From NCBI GenBank assembly GCA_002346545.1, contig DEAA01000013.1, positions 110,123 to 174,122 of the forward strand: 64,000 nt of DNA, read 5' to 3'. The first letter of the stretch is position 1, and every line of letters begins with the position of its first letter. Below are positions 34,117 to 43,513 of this stretch, piece after piece. The DNA comes from Acidobacteria bacterium UBA2994 (GTDB lineage: Bacteria > Acidobacteriota > Vicinamibacteria > Vicinamibacterales > UBA8438). Position numbers and translations under genes: made by a program. The notes beneath the pieces are model-generated. The model was not told the origin of the DNA. It saw nothing but the letters and a program-made list of their open reading frames with translations, and ran no database searches.

Positions 34117-34745
34117 GAGCGAGCCGGGTGGATGGGTGCCAGGTGGTCTTCGGTCCGGGTGCGGGCCAGGTTCGTGGCCTGGGCCAGGTCCTCGGGAGTA
34201 TTCACGTTACAGAATAGCCGCGTCGGGCGCCCGAAGGCGCCGATCTCGACGGGGCCGACTGTAGTAACCCGTAAGTCGTCGAGCATGTCCATCACACTGA
34301 GCCGGCCGTCATCGAGCTTCGTTCGTAGTATCGGCGCGCAGCGGCGGTCGTAGACCGCGCACAGCGGCTGCAGCCCCTCGTCGTCACGTGGGACCGCCGC
34401 GTCGGCATCACCCAGTCGGTGGTGCAGGTGACGAAGGAACGGCCCGTGCAGAAACGGCAGATCGGCAGCGACTACCAGTGTGTGCGAGGTGGGGGAGCGC
34501 GTCAGCGCGGTATAGATCCCACCCAGTGGTCCGGCGGCCGTTATAAGATCCGCGCACACCCGTAGTCCTGAAGTCCGGAAGCGGTTAAGGTCGTTCGTGA
34601 CGATCAGGACATGCTCGGCTACCTGTCCCAGTACGGACAGCTGCCGGTGAATGATACGCGCGCCACCGACGGCCAGGTCGCTCTTCGACCGGCCTCCGAG
34701 CCGACGTGCCCGGCCGCCCGCGATTATGGCCGCGGTCAGCGTCAC
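34113..34745 (-). CDS. mobA: Molybdenum cofactor guanylyltransferase
   Basis: A 210-residue nucleotidyltransferase that joins GMP to molybdopterin to give the guanine-dinucleotide cofactor. The N-terminal nucleotide loop is AAIIAGGRARRLGGRSKSDL, with the lysine retained. The metal-binding region reads LVVAADLPFLHGP, and the tail contains FCNVNTPEDL, common to MobA. It implies that the host has DMSO-reductase-type molybdoenzymes, none of which is in the window. It lies 33 bases from the divergent gene at 34779. Confidence 0.88.
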   Translation of the reverse strand: MTLTAAIIAGGRARRLGGRSKSDLAVGGARIIHRQLSVLGQVAEHVLIVTNDLNRFRTSGLRVCADLITAAGPLGGIYTALTRSPTSHTLVVAADLPFLHGPFLRHLHHRLGDADAAVPRDDEGLQPLCAVYDRRCAPILRTKLDDGRLSVMDMLDDLRVTTVGPVEIGAFGRPTRLFCNVNTPEDLAQATNLARTRTEDHLAPIHPARS

Positions 34746-34778
34746 TAGCCCGTTACCTTAGCAGATCCCCCGTTCCTC

Positions 34779-35366
34779 ATGTCGGAGCCGCAAATCGGAC
34801 GTGCACTCGCCAGCGGGTTGCATCAGGCGATCACCGAGCTGATGCCCACCCGGGTCGAGTTCTACGAAAGCTGGATTACGCCCAAACGGATTCGGGAGGG
34901 TCAGTTGGGCCGAGCCCGGGTGACCGCGGTCATCAGTTTCCTTCGCGAGGAGGCGGCCTACGAAGCGGTCATGTCGAAGGCCGGCCGCTATACCACCGAC
35001 TGGACGCTAGACACGCTGTCTGGGACTAGTCGCGCGATACTGAACCGGCTTCCGCAGCCTCTCCGCGTGCGCGGGGTCCTCAGGGTGGCCAACTGGGTCG
35101 TCCGTGAGTTCCACGATGAGGTGCGTCTGGAGCATCGAGTGCACCGCGGGGTGGCGGTGGTCACCGTGGAGGGCTCACTCTTCTGCCAGGTCCGCGAACC
35201 GACCGAGCGGCCCATGTGCCGGTTCTATTGCGCCGTCATCGAGCGGTGCCTAGAGGTCTTCGGCCTGGAGGGCGAGGCGGAGTCATCGAAGTGCTGTGCG
35301 ATCGGCCAACCCGCCTGCGAGCTGACCGTGGACACGACGGGTCGCGAGACCTCGAATGCGCCCTGA
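34779..35366 (+). CDS. V4R-like / hydrocarbon-binding-domain protein, tentative
   Basis: A 195-residue protein of a kind seen in Acidobacteriota. The C-terminal half resembles the V4R (4-vinyl reductase) small-molecule-binding fold: a beta strand pair (VAVVTVEGSLFCQVREP), then MCRFYCAVIERCLEVFG and a cysteine cluster SSKCCAIGQPACEL. Six cysteines fall within 60 residues, suggesting metal or haem binding or redox sensing. The N-terminal half is helical. No signal peptide is visible. It is on the plus strand, 86 bases upstream of nfeD, and could be cotranscribed with it. The function is unknown. Confidence 0.55.
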   Translation: MSEPQIGRALASGLHQAITELMPTRVEFYESWITPKRIREGQLGRARVTAVISFLREEAAYEAVMSKAGRYTTDWTLDTLSGTSRAILNRLPQPLRVRGVLRVANWVVREFHDEVRLEHRVHRGVAVVTVEGSLFCQVREPTERPMCRFYCAVIERCLEVFGLEGEAESSKCCAIGQPACELTVDTTGRETSNAP

Positions 35367-35452
35367 TCGCGGCCTGCCTTGCGTTCGATCGAGGGCCGCG
35401 ATACCGTTTGGAAGAAGGGGTCTCATCCATCCGGCACCGCCGAAACGTCGCC

Positions 35453-36820
35453 ATGACCACCCACCGTACCCGTCTAGCCTTGGGCCTGATCATCTTGGGC
35501 GCTTCGTGGTCCTGCCTGGGGTTGGTGGTCGCGGTGGGCCAGTCCGGCGGCGGCGACGGGGCACCGGTGATACACGTTGCCGAGGTCGACGCCCTGATCC
35601 ATCCCGCGTCGGCGGAGTTCATCACTCAGGCCATTACTGGGGCTGATGCTGACGGGGCCGAGCTCCTGGTGCTCGTCCTGCGCACGCCGGGCGGCCTGGT
35701 GGACTCCACCCGCGATATCAACACCAGCATTATTGAGGCCGAGACTCCGGTCGCGGTCTACGTAGGGCCGAGCGGCGCCCGGGCCGCTTCGGCGGGATTC
35801 CTGATCACTATCGCCGCCGACGTGGCCGCGATGGCACCAGGCACCCACATCGGCGCTGCCCATCCGGTGGCCGGCTCAGGCCAGCCAATGGACGAGACCA
35901 TGGCTGAGAAAGCGGCGTCGGATGTGGCTGCCTATGCCCGCTCGCTGGCAGCCCAGCGGGGGCGTAACGTTGAGCTGGCAGAGAAGGCGGTCCTCGACAG
36001 TCAGTCGTTTACCGAGGAGGAGGCACTGGCGGCCGAGCCGCCGCTCATCGACCTGGTAGTCGACGACGTCGACGCGCTGCTGGCGGCCCTCGAAGAGTAC
36101 CATGTGGAGCGCTGGGGTGGCGAACTCCAGGTGCTTCGCACTCGCGGTGCTGCGGTTCAGCAGGTCGAGATGAACTGGCGCCAGCGTTTACTGAGTGCCA
36201 TCGCCCATCCGCAGATCGCGGTGTTGCTACTGAGCCTGGGCACCCTGGGGTTGACGATCGAACTCTGGAGTCCCGGAGCAATTCTTCCGGGAGTGGCGGG
36301 CGGCCTCTGTCTGCTGCTGGCGTTCTTCGCGCTCCAGATTCTTCCGGTGAACTACGTCGGTGTCCTGCTGCTGTTGTTCGGGCTCGTCCTGCTGGTGTTG
36401 GAGGTCTTCACCCCGACCTTCGGGGCGTTGGCCGCCGGCGGGGTGGCGAGCATGGCGTTCGGGTTGGTCATGCTCATCGACTCTCCCGCGCCCGAGTTCC
36501 AGCTTGGGTGGCCGTTCATCCTGTCGACGGTGGCGGCCCTGGGAACAATCGTGTGGCTGCTGGTGCGGCTAGCCGTCCGGGCGCAACTCCGGCCGGCGGT
36601 GAGCGGTGCGGCCGGGATGCTTGCCGAATCTGGCGAGGTCATCGACGCGATCGCTCCAGGGGGGGGCGGTCGGGTGGCAACTCACGGCGAGATCTGGTCG
36701 GCGAGCGCCGGCCAGGCGATCCCGCGTGGGGCAAGGGTGAAGGTGGTCGGCATAGACGGGATGACACTCACCGTGGTTCCAGAGCCGCCGCGCGAGTCAG
36801 GGACTAAAGGAGCGAATTGA
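35453..36820 (+). CDS. NfeD family membrane-bound serine protease
   Basis: A 455-residue protein. A signal peptide (residues 1-30) is followed by a ClpP-class protease domain with [19 protein letters not shown] and [14 protein letters not shown]113 in AASAG is the expected nucleophile. Then come four membrane helices (around residues 240-385) and a C-terminal OB-fold NfeD domain ending with [10 protein letters not shown]. The archaeal homologue cleaves stomatin, and here a stomatin-like gene follows with a one-base overlap, the classical pairing. ATG at 35453 begins the signal peptide. Confidence 0.92.
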   Translation: MTTHRTRLALGLIILGASWSCLGLVVAVGQSGGGDGAPVIHVAEVDALIHPASAEFITQAITGADADGAELLVLVLRTPGGLVDSTRDINTSIIEAETPVAVYVGPSGARAASAGFLITIAADVAAMAPGTHIGAAHPVAGSGQPMDETMAEKAASDVAAYARSLAAQRGRNVELAEKAVLDSQSFTEEEALAAEPPLIDLVVDDVDALLAALEEYHVERWGGELQVLRTRGAAVQQVEMNWRQRLLSAIAHPQIAVLLLSLGTLGLTIELWSPGAILPGVAGGLCLLLAFFALQILPVNYVGVLLLLFGLVLLVLEVFTPTFGALAAGGVASMAFGLVMLIDSPAPEFQLGWPFILSTVAALGTIVWLLVRLAVRAQLRPAVSGAAGMLAESGEVIDAIAPGGGGRVATHGEIWSASAGQAIPRGARVKVVGIDGMTLTVVPEPPRESGTKGAN

Positions 36821-37602
36821 TGCCGTTGAATCCGTTGGTGATCTTTCTCATGGTGGTGGCGCTCTATCTCGCCAACTCGATCAAGATTCTCAACGAGTAC
36901 GAGCGTGGGGTGATCTTCCGTCTCGGCAAGCTGCTGCCGCACGCGAAGGGGCCCGGGATCGTCCTGGTGTTCGCCCCGCTCGATCGGATGGTGCGGGTGG
37001 GGCTGCGGACGATAGTCATGGACGTGCCTCCGCAGGACATTATCACGCGCGACAACGTGTCGGTGAAGGTCAACGCGGTCATCTATTTCCGGGTCATGGA
37101 CCCGCAGCGGGCCATCGTCGAGGTCGAGAACTTCCACTATGCCACGTCTCAGCTGGCCCAGACGACACTGCGGAGCGTTCTCGGTCAAGTGGAGCTCGAC
37201 GACCTGTTGTCTGAACGTGATCGGCTAAATCAGGAGCTCCAGCGACTGCTCGACCAGCAAACGGACCCTTGGGGTATCAAGGTGTCGGCCGTCGAGGTGA
37301 AGCATGTCGATCTCCCCGACGACATGCAGCGGGCGATGGCTCGCCAGGCCGAAGCGGAGCGTGAGAAGCGTGCAAAGATCATCCACGCCGAGGGCGAGTA
37401 CAAAGCGTCGGAACAACTCCAGCAAGCCGCCAAGGTCATCTCTCGGCAGCCGTTGGCTGTGACGCTGCGCTACCTCCAGACCCTGACTGAGATCGCGGGT
37501 GAGAAGAATTCCACCATCCTGTTCCCCGTGCCGATCGAGCTCTTGAACCTGCTTAAGCCCACGTCGACTGATGGCAACGATGGCGAACAGCGTTCAGACT
37601 GA
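36820..37602 (+). CDS. Slipin / stomatin-like SPFH membrane protein
   Basis: A 260-residue SPFH-domain protein. An N-terminal membrane segment ([15 protein letters not shown]) is followed by [15 protein letters not shown] and the PHB core [20 protein letters not shown] coiled-coil region rich in A, E and K ([20 protein letters not shown]) drives oligomerisation. It forms membrane microdomain complexes with NfeD. ATG at 36820 is preferred because AGGAG lies seven bases upstream; TTG at 36817 is possible. It overlaps the next gene by 32 bases. Confidence 0.94.
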   Translation: MPLNPLVIFLMVVALYLANSIKILNEYERGVIFRLGKLLPHAKGPGIVLVFAPLDRMVRVGLRTIVMDVPPQDIITRDNVSVKVNAVIYFRVMDPQRAIVEVENFHYATSQLAQTTLRSVLGQVELDDLLSERDRLNQELQRLLDQQTDPWGIKVSAVEVKHVDLPDDMQRAMARQAEAEREKRAKIIHAEGEYKASEQLQQAAKVISRQPLAVTLRYLQTLTEIAGEKNSTILFPVPIELLNLLKPTSTDGNDGEQRSD

Positions 37603-38137
37603 CGCGCCCCCGAGCGCTAAGCAGCTGGTGTTCGTGGCGATGATGGCGACTGTAGTCGCCGTCATCGTGTTTCTGTGCGGTGTGCTTGTCGGGCGTGGTT
37701 TGCCCGTCCAACGGATGGGCGCCGGAGACCCGCTGCAGTCCGGTCTGGCGGGCGCTGTGCTGTTTGACACCGATGTGGCTACAGTCGACGACGGAACCTC
37801 CCCGCTCGAGGACTTGTCGTACCACGATGAGCTGACCGAGCCCGCGCCGTCCCAGTCCGCTCGCTCCGCGGCCGAGGCGCCCACGCCTCCGCCGACAGAG
37901 CCGGACGGGTACATGGTCCAGGTGACGGCGCTACGCGATCCGGCTGAGGCGCAGGCGGTTGCCGATCGGCTCATCGGCCGGGGGTATTCGGCTGTGGTCG
38001 TGGCGCCGGCCGACGGCGCGCCGGTCGGCGTGTTTCGGGTTCGGGTTGGTCCGTTCGAGAATTCCACCGAGGCCGAACGAAGCAGGGAGCGTCTGGAAAC
38101 GGAGGAGGCGTTCACGCCCTGGGTGATCCAGCCCTGA
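37571..38137 (+). CDS. SPOR domain membrane protein
   Basis: A 188-residue bitopic protein with a short cytoplasmic N-terminus and one membrane helix ([22 protein letters not shown]). A proline/serine-rich periplasmic linker follows, then a C-terminal SPOR domain from about residue 115 ([22 protein letters not shown] ... [15 protein letters not shown]). SPOR domains bind glycan strands lacking stem peptides and localise proteins to the septum. The start overlaps the end of slipin; ATG at 37571 or 37580 are both possible. It sits before lnt, in an envelope-related set. Confidence 0.9.
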   Translation: MATMANSVQTDAPPSAKQLVFVAMMATVVAVIVFLCGVLVGRGLPVQRMGAGDPLQSGLAGAVLFDTDVATVDDGTSPLEDLSYHDELTEPAPSQSARSAAEAPTPPPTEPDGYMVQVTALRDPAEAQAVADRLIGRGYSAVVVAPADGAPVGVFRVRVGPFENSTEAERSRERLETEEAFTPWVIQP

Positions 38138-38148
38138 GCGCCTCTGGT

Positions 38149-39690
38149 TTGACACGCGTGTCTCCGGAGTCGCCTGCCGCGTTCAGATCCTCACGCTTGC
38201 TGCTGAGCGGCGCCCTGTCTGGTGTCCTCCTTGTTCTCAGTTTCCCGACTTGGGGCCATCCGCTGGCAGCCTGGGTAGCCTTGGTGCCGCTCTTGGTGAC
38301 AATGGCCGGCGGGGCCCCGCCGCGGCTGGCCTTCAGCGCGGGCCTGGTGGCCGGCCTGGTGCACTTTGCCGGCATACTGCCCTGGCTGACCCAGGTCATG
38401 ATGCAGTTTGGAGGCATGCCCCGCCCATTGGCGATGGTGCTCAACGGGCTACTCATTCTGTATCTTGCCACCTTTCCGGCGGCTTGGGCGACGCTCACGG
38501 CACTGCTACTCCGACGATTCGGTTCGCTGGCGCTGATGGCGGCCGCGCCCATATGGCTCACGACCGAACTGGCGCGGCTCTGGCTCCTCGGGGGTTTTCC
38601 GTGGGAGCTGCTCGGATACAGTCAGACCAGCGTGCTGCCGGTGGCTCAGCTGGCCAGTCTCTTCGGGGTTCATGGCGTTACGCTGATAGTGGTCCTGGTC
38701 AATAGCGCCGTCGCAATGGCACTGGTGGCGCCCTGGCGCACGGTGCGGACGCCGATGCTGGCCACCGCTGGCGTAGTCGCCGCGGTTGTCGTGTTTGGCA
38801 CCGTCCGTCTGGCCGACAACCGGCTGGTCGAGTCGGGCACGCCACTGCGTGTCGGCCTCGTCCAGGGCAATATTACTCAGGACCAGAAGTGGGACCCGGC
38901 GCTCAGCGCATCGATTCTGGAGCGCTACCTGTCATTGAGCCGGGACACCGCTCGCGATGGTGCCGAGCTGATCGTGTGGCCGGAGTCGGCGACCCCCTTC
39001 GGCTTCGAGGAGCACCCGGGCGGCGAGGCGATCAGGCAACTGGCGCGTGACACGGGGGCGCATCTCCTGTTCGGGAGCACGCAGCGGCAACGGGATACGG
39101 TTGTACGCTTGTTCAACGCCGCATTCACCCTGGGGCCGGATGGAAGAACCAAGGCGGTGTATCACAAGCGGCATCTGGTGCCGTTCGGTGAGTATGTGCC
39201 GTTGTCGTCGCTGCTGTTCTTTGCTCAGCCGCTGGTCGAGTCGATCGTGCCGTTCACGCCAGGGACCGGACCCCTGACCTTGCCGATCGGGCCGCATCTA
39301 ACAAGCACCGCGATCTGCTATGAGATCATCTATCCGGCCTTGGTGCGTAGCTTTGTGCTCGAGGGGAGTCAGCTGCTGACTACCATCACCAATGACGCGT
39401 GGTATGGGCGATCGGCCGCGCCGCACCAGCACTTCCAGCAGGCGACGATGCGCGCGATCGAGCAAGGACGGTATCTGGTCCGTGCAGCCAATACCGGCAT
39501 TAGCGGCGTCGTCGACCCCTACGGTCGGGTGCTTGCCAGGAGTGGCCTGTTCGAGACCACCATCTTGAATGCGGAGGTGCGTCTCATTGACGGATTGACC
39601 GTCTATGGACGGATCGGAGATCTGCTAGCCTACTTGTGCTTGGTCGTGACCTTGATCACGTCGGTCGGAGTCTGGACTGGGCGCTGGTAG
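38149..39690 (+). CDS. lnt: Apolipoprotein N-acyltransferase
   Basis: A 513-residue inner-membrane enzyme that N-acylates the diacylglyceryl-cysteine of lipoproteins. About six to seven helices precede a nitrilase-like periplasmic domain beginning LRVGLVQGNITQDQKW. The catalytic triad is visible: the glutamate of WPESATPF (about residue 278), the lysine of YHKRHLVPFGEYVP (about 340) and the cysteine of STAICYEIIYP (about 389). Start codons are TTG at 38149 or GTG at 38158; neither has a clear ribosome binding site. It fits an outer-membrane-bearing cell together with lolCD. Confidence 0.95.
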   Translation: MTRVSPESPAAFRSSRLLLSGALSGVLLVLSFPTWGHPLAAWVALVPLLVTMAGGAPPRLAFSAGLVAGLVHFAGILPWLTQVMMQFGGMPRPLAMVLNGLLILYLATFPAAWATLTALLLRRFGSLALMAAAPIWLTTELARLWLLGGFPWELLGYSQTSVLPVAQLASLFGVHGVTLIVVLVNSAVAMALVAPWRTVRTPMLATAGVVAAVVVFGTVRLADNRLVESGTPLRVGLVQGNITQDQKWDPALSASILERYLSLSRDTARDGAELIVWPESATPFGFEEHPGGEAIRQLARDTGAHLLFGSTQRQRDTVVRLFNAAFTLGPDGRTKAVYHKRHLVPFGEYVPLSSLLFFAQPLVESIVPFTPGTGPLTLPIGPHLTSTAICYEIIYPALVRSFVLEGSQLLTTITNDAWYGRSAAPHQHFQQATMRAIEQGRYLVRAANTGISGVVDPYGRVLARSGLFETTILNAEVRLIDGLTVYGRIGDLLAYLCLVVTLITSVGVWTGRW

Positions 39691-39730
39691 CCGGAGCGCC
39701 GTTTTCCGAGAAAAGAGGGGCATCGAAGCG

Positions 39731-40859
39731 ATGACAGTCGAGCTTGAAGCACAGATTCGGCGTTACGAACAGCTGATTGAGCGGTCGACCGCCCTGCGCG
39801 GCTATCTTTGACACCCCGGAGGCTGTTAAGGAGCTCGCCGCGCTCGAACAGCAGGCCGCGGCGGCCGACTTCTGGAAGGAACCGGGGCAGGCGCAGCAGG
39901 TGCTTCGTCGTCGCCGGCGGTTGCAGGAAGACCACGATCTCGCGGAGTCGCTGCGTCAGAAGGCGACCGATCTCGAAGTGCTCGTCGACTGGGCATCGGA
40001 GGGCGAGGATGTAGGAGATGATCTGCAGGCGGGTCTCGACGCGCTGACCACCGAGGTGGAGTCGGGCGAGGTCAAGAAGATGCTCGGTGGCGAGCACGAC
40101 GACAAGAACGCTATCCTCACCATCCATCCCGGCGCCGGAGGCACCGAATCGCAGGACTGGGCCGAGATGCTGGCGCGCGCCTACCTTAGGTGGGCAGAGC
40201 GGCGGGAGTTCAAGGCCGAGATCATCGAATGGCAGCCGGGTGAAGAGGCTGGAGTCAAGGCCGCGACCATCACGGTGGCCGGAAACTTCGCCTACGGGCT
40301 GCTGCTGGCCGAGGCGGGCGTGCACCGCCTCGTGCGGATCTCACCGTTCGACCAGGCCTCCCGTCGGCATACCTCGTTCGCCTCGGTATACGTGTGGCCC
40401 GAGTTGCCGGACGATGTCGACATCGAGGTTGACGAGAAGGACCTTCGGATAGACACCTACCGCTCGAGCGGCGCGGGCGGTCAGCACGTCAACGTCACCG
40501 ACTCGGCTGTGCGGATCACGCATTTGCCCACCAATATCGTCGTGTCCTGTCAGAACGAACGGTCACAGCATCGGAATCGCGATGCGGCGATGAAGGTGTT
40601 GAAGGCGAAACTCTACGACAAGAAGTTGCAGGAGCAGCAGGAGAAGCTTGAGGCGATCGGCGGCGAGAAGAAGGCGATCGACTTCGGCAGCCAGATCCGC
40701 AACTACGTGTTGCACCCCTACCAGATGGTCAAAGATCTGCGCACGCAGATGGACACTGGGAACGTCGAGCGGGTGCTCGACGGCGACTTCGATCCCTTCA
40801 TCAAGGCGTATCTGATGAACAAGGCCGGTGGGGCCACCGCCAGTCCAGCAGACAGCTAG
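39731..40859 (+). CDS. prfB: Peptide chain release factor 2, with programmed +1 frameshift
   Basis: RF2 recognises UGA and UAA stops. The ATG at 39731 opens a 26-codon frame that ends TAT CTT TGA at 39803-39811, the classical autoregulatory shift site. A +1 shift on CTT (39806-39808) continues with GAC from 39810 to 40859, giving about 375 residues. The downstream part has RISPFDQASRRHTSF (specificity region SPF) and the catalytic GGQ in SSGAGGQHVNVTD. The upstream bases (CGCGGC) are a weaker Shine-Dalgarno-like stimulator than in E. coli. When RF2 is scarce the shift is favoured; when abundant, termination occurs. Confidence 0.95.
39806..39811 (+). promoter_or_regulatory. Programmed +1 ribosomal frameshift site of prfB
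   Basis: CTT TGA followed by C is the conserved RF2 slip site. The P-site codon CTT shifts forward one base to TTT when UGA decoding is slow. Confidence 0.9.
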
Positions 40860-40931
40860 CACTTGACCTGGTTTTCTGGCTGGGTATGAGTCCGGGCAGA
40901 CGCGAGGAGATGAATCTTTAAGCTAGGTCCG

Positions 40932-40948
40932 GGATTACTTGGTAATCC
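40932..40948. terminator. Hairpin between convergent prfB and PBP genes
   Basis: GGATTAC and GTAATCC pair perfectly over seven bases around a three-base loop, in the 176-base convergent gap 40860-41035. No T tract is evident on either strand, so terminator activity is only possible. No gene was found in this gap. Confidence 0.4.
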
Positions 40949-41035
40949 AGCCGACTCCGCCGGAGCGCCTGGAGCGAACCAGGTACGTTGTGATCCGCGA
41001 AGCAACGCCGCCAGGCGAAGGGATCGTCGGGAAAC

Positions 41036-43312
41036 CTAGCGCTCGAATCTGGAGCCCGGCTGGGTGCCGGAGACGAATGCCTCCTGGATGGCGTTCGTGG
41101 CCCAGGGTTCGGCGATGTCGCCCGTCGTTCGGTCCACGGTCTGGAAGATAATGTTATCGGGTGGCACGAACCCGTCCGGCGTGGGACGGTCCTCGATATA
41201 GGCCCGCATGAACTCACGCCAGATGGGCAGCGCAACCGATGCGCCGTCCTGACTGTTCCCGAGTGAGCGCTTGACGTCGAAGCCGACCCAGACGCCTACG
41301 GTGATGTCGGGATCGAACCCGACAAACCACCCATCGGTGAAGTCATCCACCGTTCCGGTCTTGCCGCCCAGCGGCCACCGGAGCTGGCGGGCGCCCTGGC
41401 CGGTGCCTCGATCCACCACGCCGCGCATCACGTTCAGCATCACGTAGGCTGTGTCGGCCGGGATCGCATCCTGGCCCTCGGGTTGGTTCTCTTCCAGTAG
41501 CTCGCCGGTCCGGTCGGTGATGCGCGTGATCTGGAACGGCGACATCCGTACGCCGCGGTTGGGGAACACCGAGAAGGCGCTCGTGATCTCTTCGAGCGTC
41601 GCCTCCGCAGCTCCAAGCGCTACCGACAGAAACGGGGGCACGTCGGAGGTGATGCCGAACTTGGGTGCGTAGGCCACGACCGCCTCCGGACCCATCTCGT
41701 GCATCAGTTGGACCGCCGGCACGTTGATCGAGCGTTCGAACGCGTGCCGCAGCGTAACCGGACCGAGGAACTCGTTCTTGTAGTTCGACGGGCAATACGG
41801 CTCTTGCTCCGGGCCCGGGTCGAAACAGACCTCCTCGTCCATGATGATGGACGAAGGCGTGTAGCCTTGGTCGATGGCGGCCGTGAACACGATGCCCTTG
41901 AAGAGCGACCCGAGCTGCCGCTGGGCCTGTGTTGCCCGGTTGAACTTACTCCGGTCGAAACTGTAGCCGCCGACCATTGCCAGGGTACGGCCGGTCCGGT
42001 TGTCGAGAGCGATCAGCGCCGCTTCGACCTGCGGCTCCTGTTCGAGTTCCGTGATCAGCTCCTTGGCGGCGTCATCGAGCGCGTTGACCTTGACCTCGAT
42101 GAGGTCGCCAGGCGACACCAACTCGTCAGCCGTGCGTCGCCGCGTCCAGCTGAATCCGGCTCGGGGGATGCTAGTCGTGTATTCGCCCACTCGCGCCTGG
42201 ATGGCGCCGTTCTCTGTGCCGGTCACTAGGGCTGGCACGATGTCGTCGACTGCGGTGGCGTAGCGCCAACTTGGGTGGCGGTATTCGTCGAGTGTGTCGC
42301 CTTCCGCTAGTACATTCTCCGTCGGGGCGCGGTAGCCATGCCGCTTGTCCAGGATCCGTAGCTGCCGTTCGACGGCGACGTTGGCGGCGACCTGCATCGT
42401 GGCGTTGAGCGTCGTGTGCACCTCGAGGCCGTCTTCATACAGCGCGCGGGCACCATACTCCGCCTCCAGGTGCTGGCGGACCTCTTCCACAAAGTATGTG
42501 GCGACCTGCTGGCGGCCGGGGGTTCGTTTGGTAAGTACCAGTGCGCTTGAGATCGCCGCCTCGGCCTCGTCACGGCCGATGAAGCCGTTCTCGGCCATCT
42601 GCGTCAGCACGTAGTTCCGCCGTTCCACTGCGAGGTCGGGATTCACCAGCGGGCTCTGTCGGGACGGCGTCTGGAAGATGCCGGCAATGAGCGCGGCTTC
42701 TGGGAGCGTCAGATCGATGGCCGACTTGCCGAAGTACAGCCGCGCCGCCGCCTCGACCCCATATGCGCCGCTGCCCAAATACATCTGGTTGCAGTAAAGC
42801 GTCAGGATCTCCCGTTTTGTGTACCGCTTCTCGATCTGGATCGTCAGGATCGCCTCGTTGATCTTGCGGCTCCAGAACTTCTCGATGCCCAGTGGGTCGG
42901 CGCCGTCCAGCGACACATGGCGGGCGAGCTGCATGGTCAGCGTGCTCGCGCCCCGTCGGCGCCACTTGAGCACGTTCTGCACGGCGGTGATACCGAGCCG
43001 ACGCAGGTCGAAGCCGAAGTGGTTGAAGAAGTTGGCGTCCTCGGACGATATGAGCGCCTGTCTCAGGACCTCGGGGATTTCGTCGTGGCCGATTATGACT
43101 CGACGCTCGGTGGCGAACTGTCCGATCTCTTCACCACCCGTCGCGTAGACCCGGGTGATGGTGGAGGGGGCGTAGTCGTCGAGCGTCGTTACGGCCGGGC
43201 GGTCCGGAGAGTAGGCGAAAATCACTCCGCTGACTCCGCCCGCGAGGGCCGCCACGACCAGTAAGAAGACGAGTCGAGCCTGTTTCAAGAAGAGGTTGGT
43301 GGGTTGCGCCAC
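41036..43312 (-). CDS. Class A penicillin-binding protein (PBP1a-type)
   Basis: A 758-residue bifunctional peptidoglycan synthase. One N-terminal membrane helix (LVFLLVVAALAGGVSGVIFAY) is followed by a GT51 glycosyltransferase domain with catalytic E91 in SSEDANFFNHFG. Other GT51 blocks are STLTMQLAR and KRYTKREILTLYCN. The transpeptidase domain has the SxxK nucleophile in RQLGSLFKG, SxN in FERSINVPAVQL and KTG in LGGKTGTVDDFTDGWFVG. The usual proline in RxPGSxFK is leucine here. The tail contains an extra glutamate-rich segment but no extra domain. The gene is single on its strand, divergent from dnaK. Confidence 0.94.
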   Translation of the reverse strand: MAQPTNLFLKQARLVFLLVVAALAGGVSGVIFAYSPDRPAVTTLDDYAPSTITRVYATGGEEIGQFATERRVIIGHDEIPEVLRQALISSEDANFFNHFGFDLRRLGITAVQNVLKWRRRGASTLTMQLARHVSLDGADPLGIEKFWSRKINEAILTIQIEKRYTKREILTLYCNQMYLGSGAYGVEAAARLYFGKSAIDLTLPEAALIAGIFQTPSRQSPLVNPDLAVERRNYVLTQMAENGFIGRDEAEAAISSALVLTKRTPGRQQVATYFVEEVRQHLEAEYGARALYEDGLEVHTTLNATMQVAANVAVERQLRILDKRHGYRAPTENVLAEGDTLDEYRHPSWRYATAVDDIVPALVTGTENGAIQARVGEYTTSIPRAGFSWTRRRTADELVSPGDLIEVKVNALDDAAKELITELEQEPQVEAALIALDNRTGRTLAMVGGYSFDRSKFNRATQAQRQLGSLFKGIVFTAAIDQGYTPSSIIMDEEVCFDPGPEQEPYCPSNYKNEFLGPVTLRHAFERSINVPAVQLMHEMGPEAVVAYAPKFGITSDVPPFLSVALGAAEATLEEITSAFSVFPNRGVRMSPFQITRITDRTGELLEENQPEGQDAIPADTAYVMLNVMRGVVDRGTGQGARQLRWPLGGKTGTVDDFTDGWFVGFDPDITVGVWVGFDVKRSLGNSQDGASVALPIWREFMRAYIEDRPTPDGFVPPDNIIFQTVDRTTGDIAEPWATNAIQEAFVSGTQPGSRFER

Positions 43313-43512
43313 GTGGCTCCTTCCACTCGCTATTTTACCAGTCCTCGCATGCTACCGGTGACAGAATTTGCACCGGCAGAGGGCTCATGAGTGGGCTGGC
43401 TATCTGTACATGTTTACATAAGCATACTCATATTATATAATTTAATTCGTATTAGATAATCAAGATCTCGCCTATGTGGTGATGAACGGCAACTTACTAG
43501 AGGACATGGTGT
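43313..43512 (+). promoter_or_regulatory. AT-rich divergent control region between the PBP gene and dnaK
   Basis: About 200 bases without a gene. The segment from roughly 43400 to 43470 is strikingly AT-rich compared with the rest of the window. It contains a near-consensus promoter (listed separately). An exact inverted repeat, ATGAGT at 43387-43392 and ACTCAT at 43426-43431, straddles the -35 box. No CIRCE element and no canonical HspR site (CTTGAGT-N7-ACTCAAG) was found. Confidence 0.6.
43413..43441 (+). promoter_or_regulatory. Near-consensus sigma-70 promoter of dnaK
   Basis: TTTACA (43413-43418) and TATAAT (43436-43441) are separated by exactly 17 bases: five of six and six of six matches to consensus. 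Transcription would begin near 43448, giving a 65-base leader before dnaK. It is the best promoter in the window. Confidence 0.75.
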
Positions 43513-43513
43513 T

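Noticed and set aside
39731..39811. prfB looked like a pseudogene because a TGA interrupts it after 26 codons
   Set aside because: The TGA is in the conserved CTT TGA C context of the RF2 programmed frameshift, and the rest of the gene is intact.
43313..43513. CIRCE element (TTAGCACTC-N9-GAGTGCTAA) in front of dnaK
   Set aside because: Not present; the locus encodes HspR rather than HrcA.
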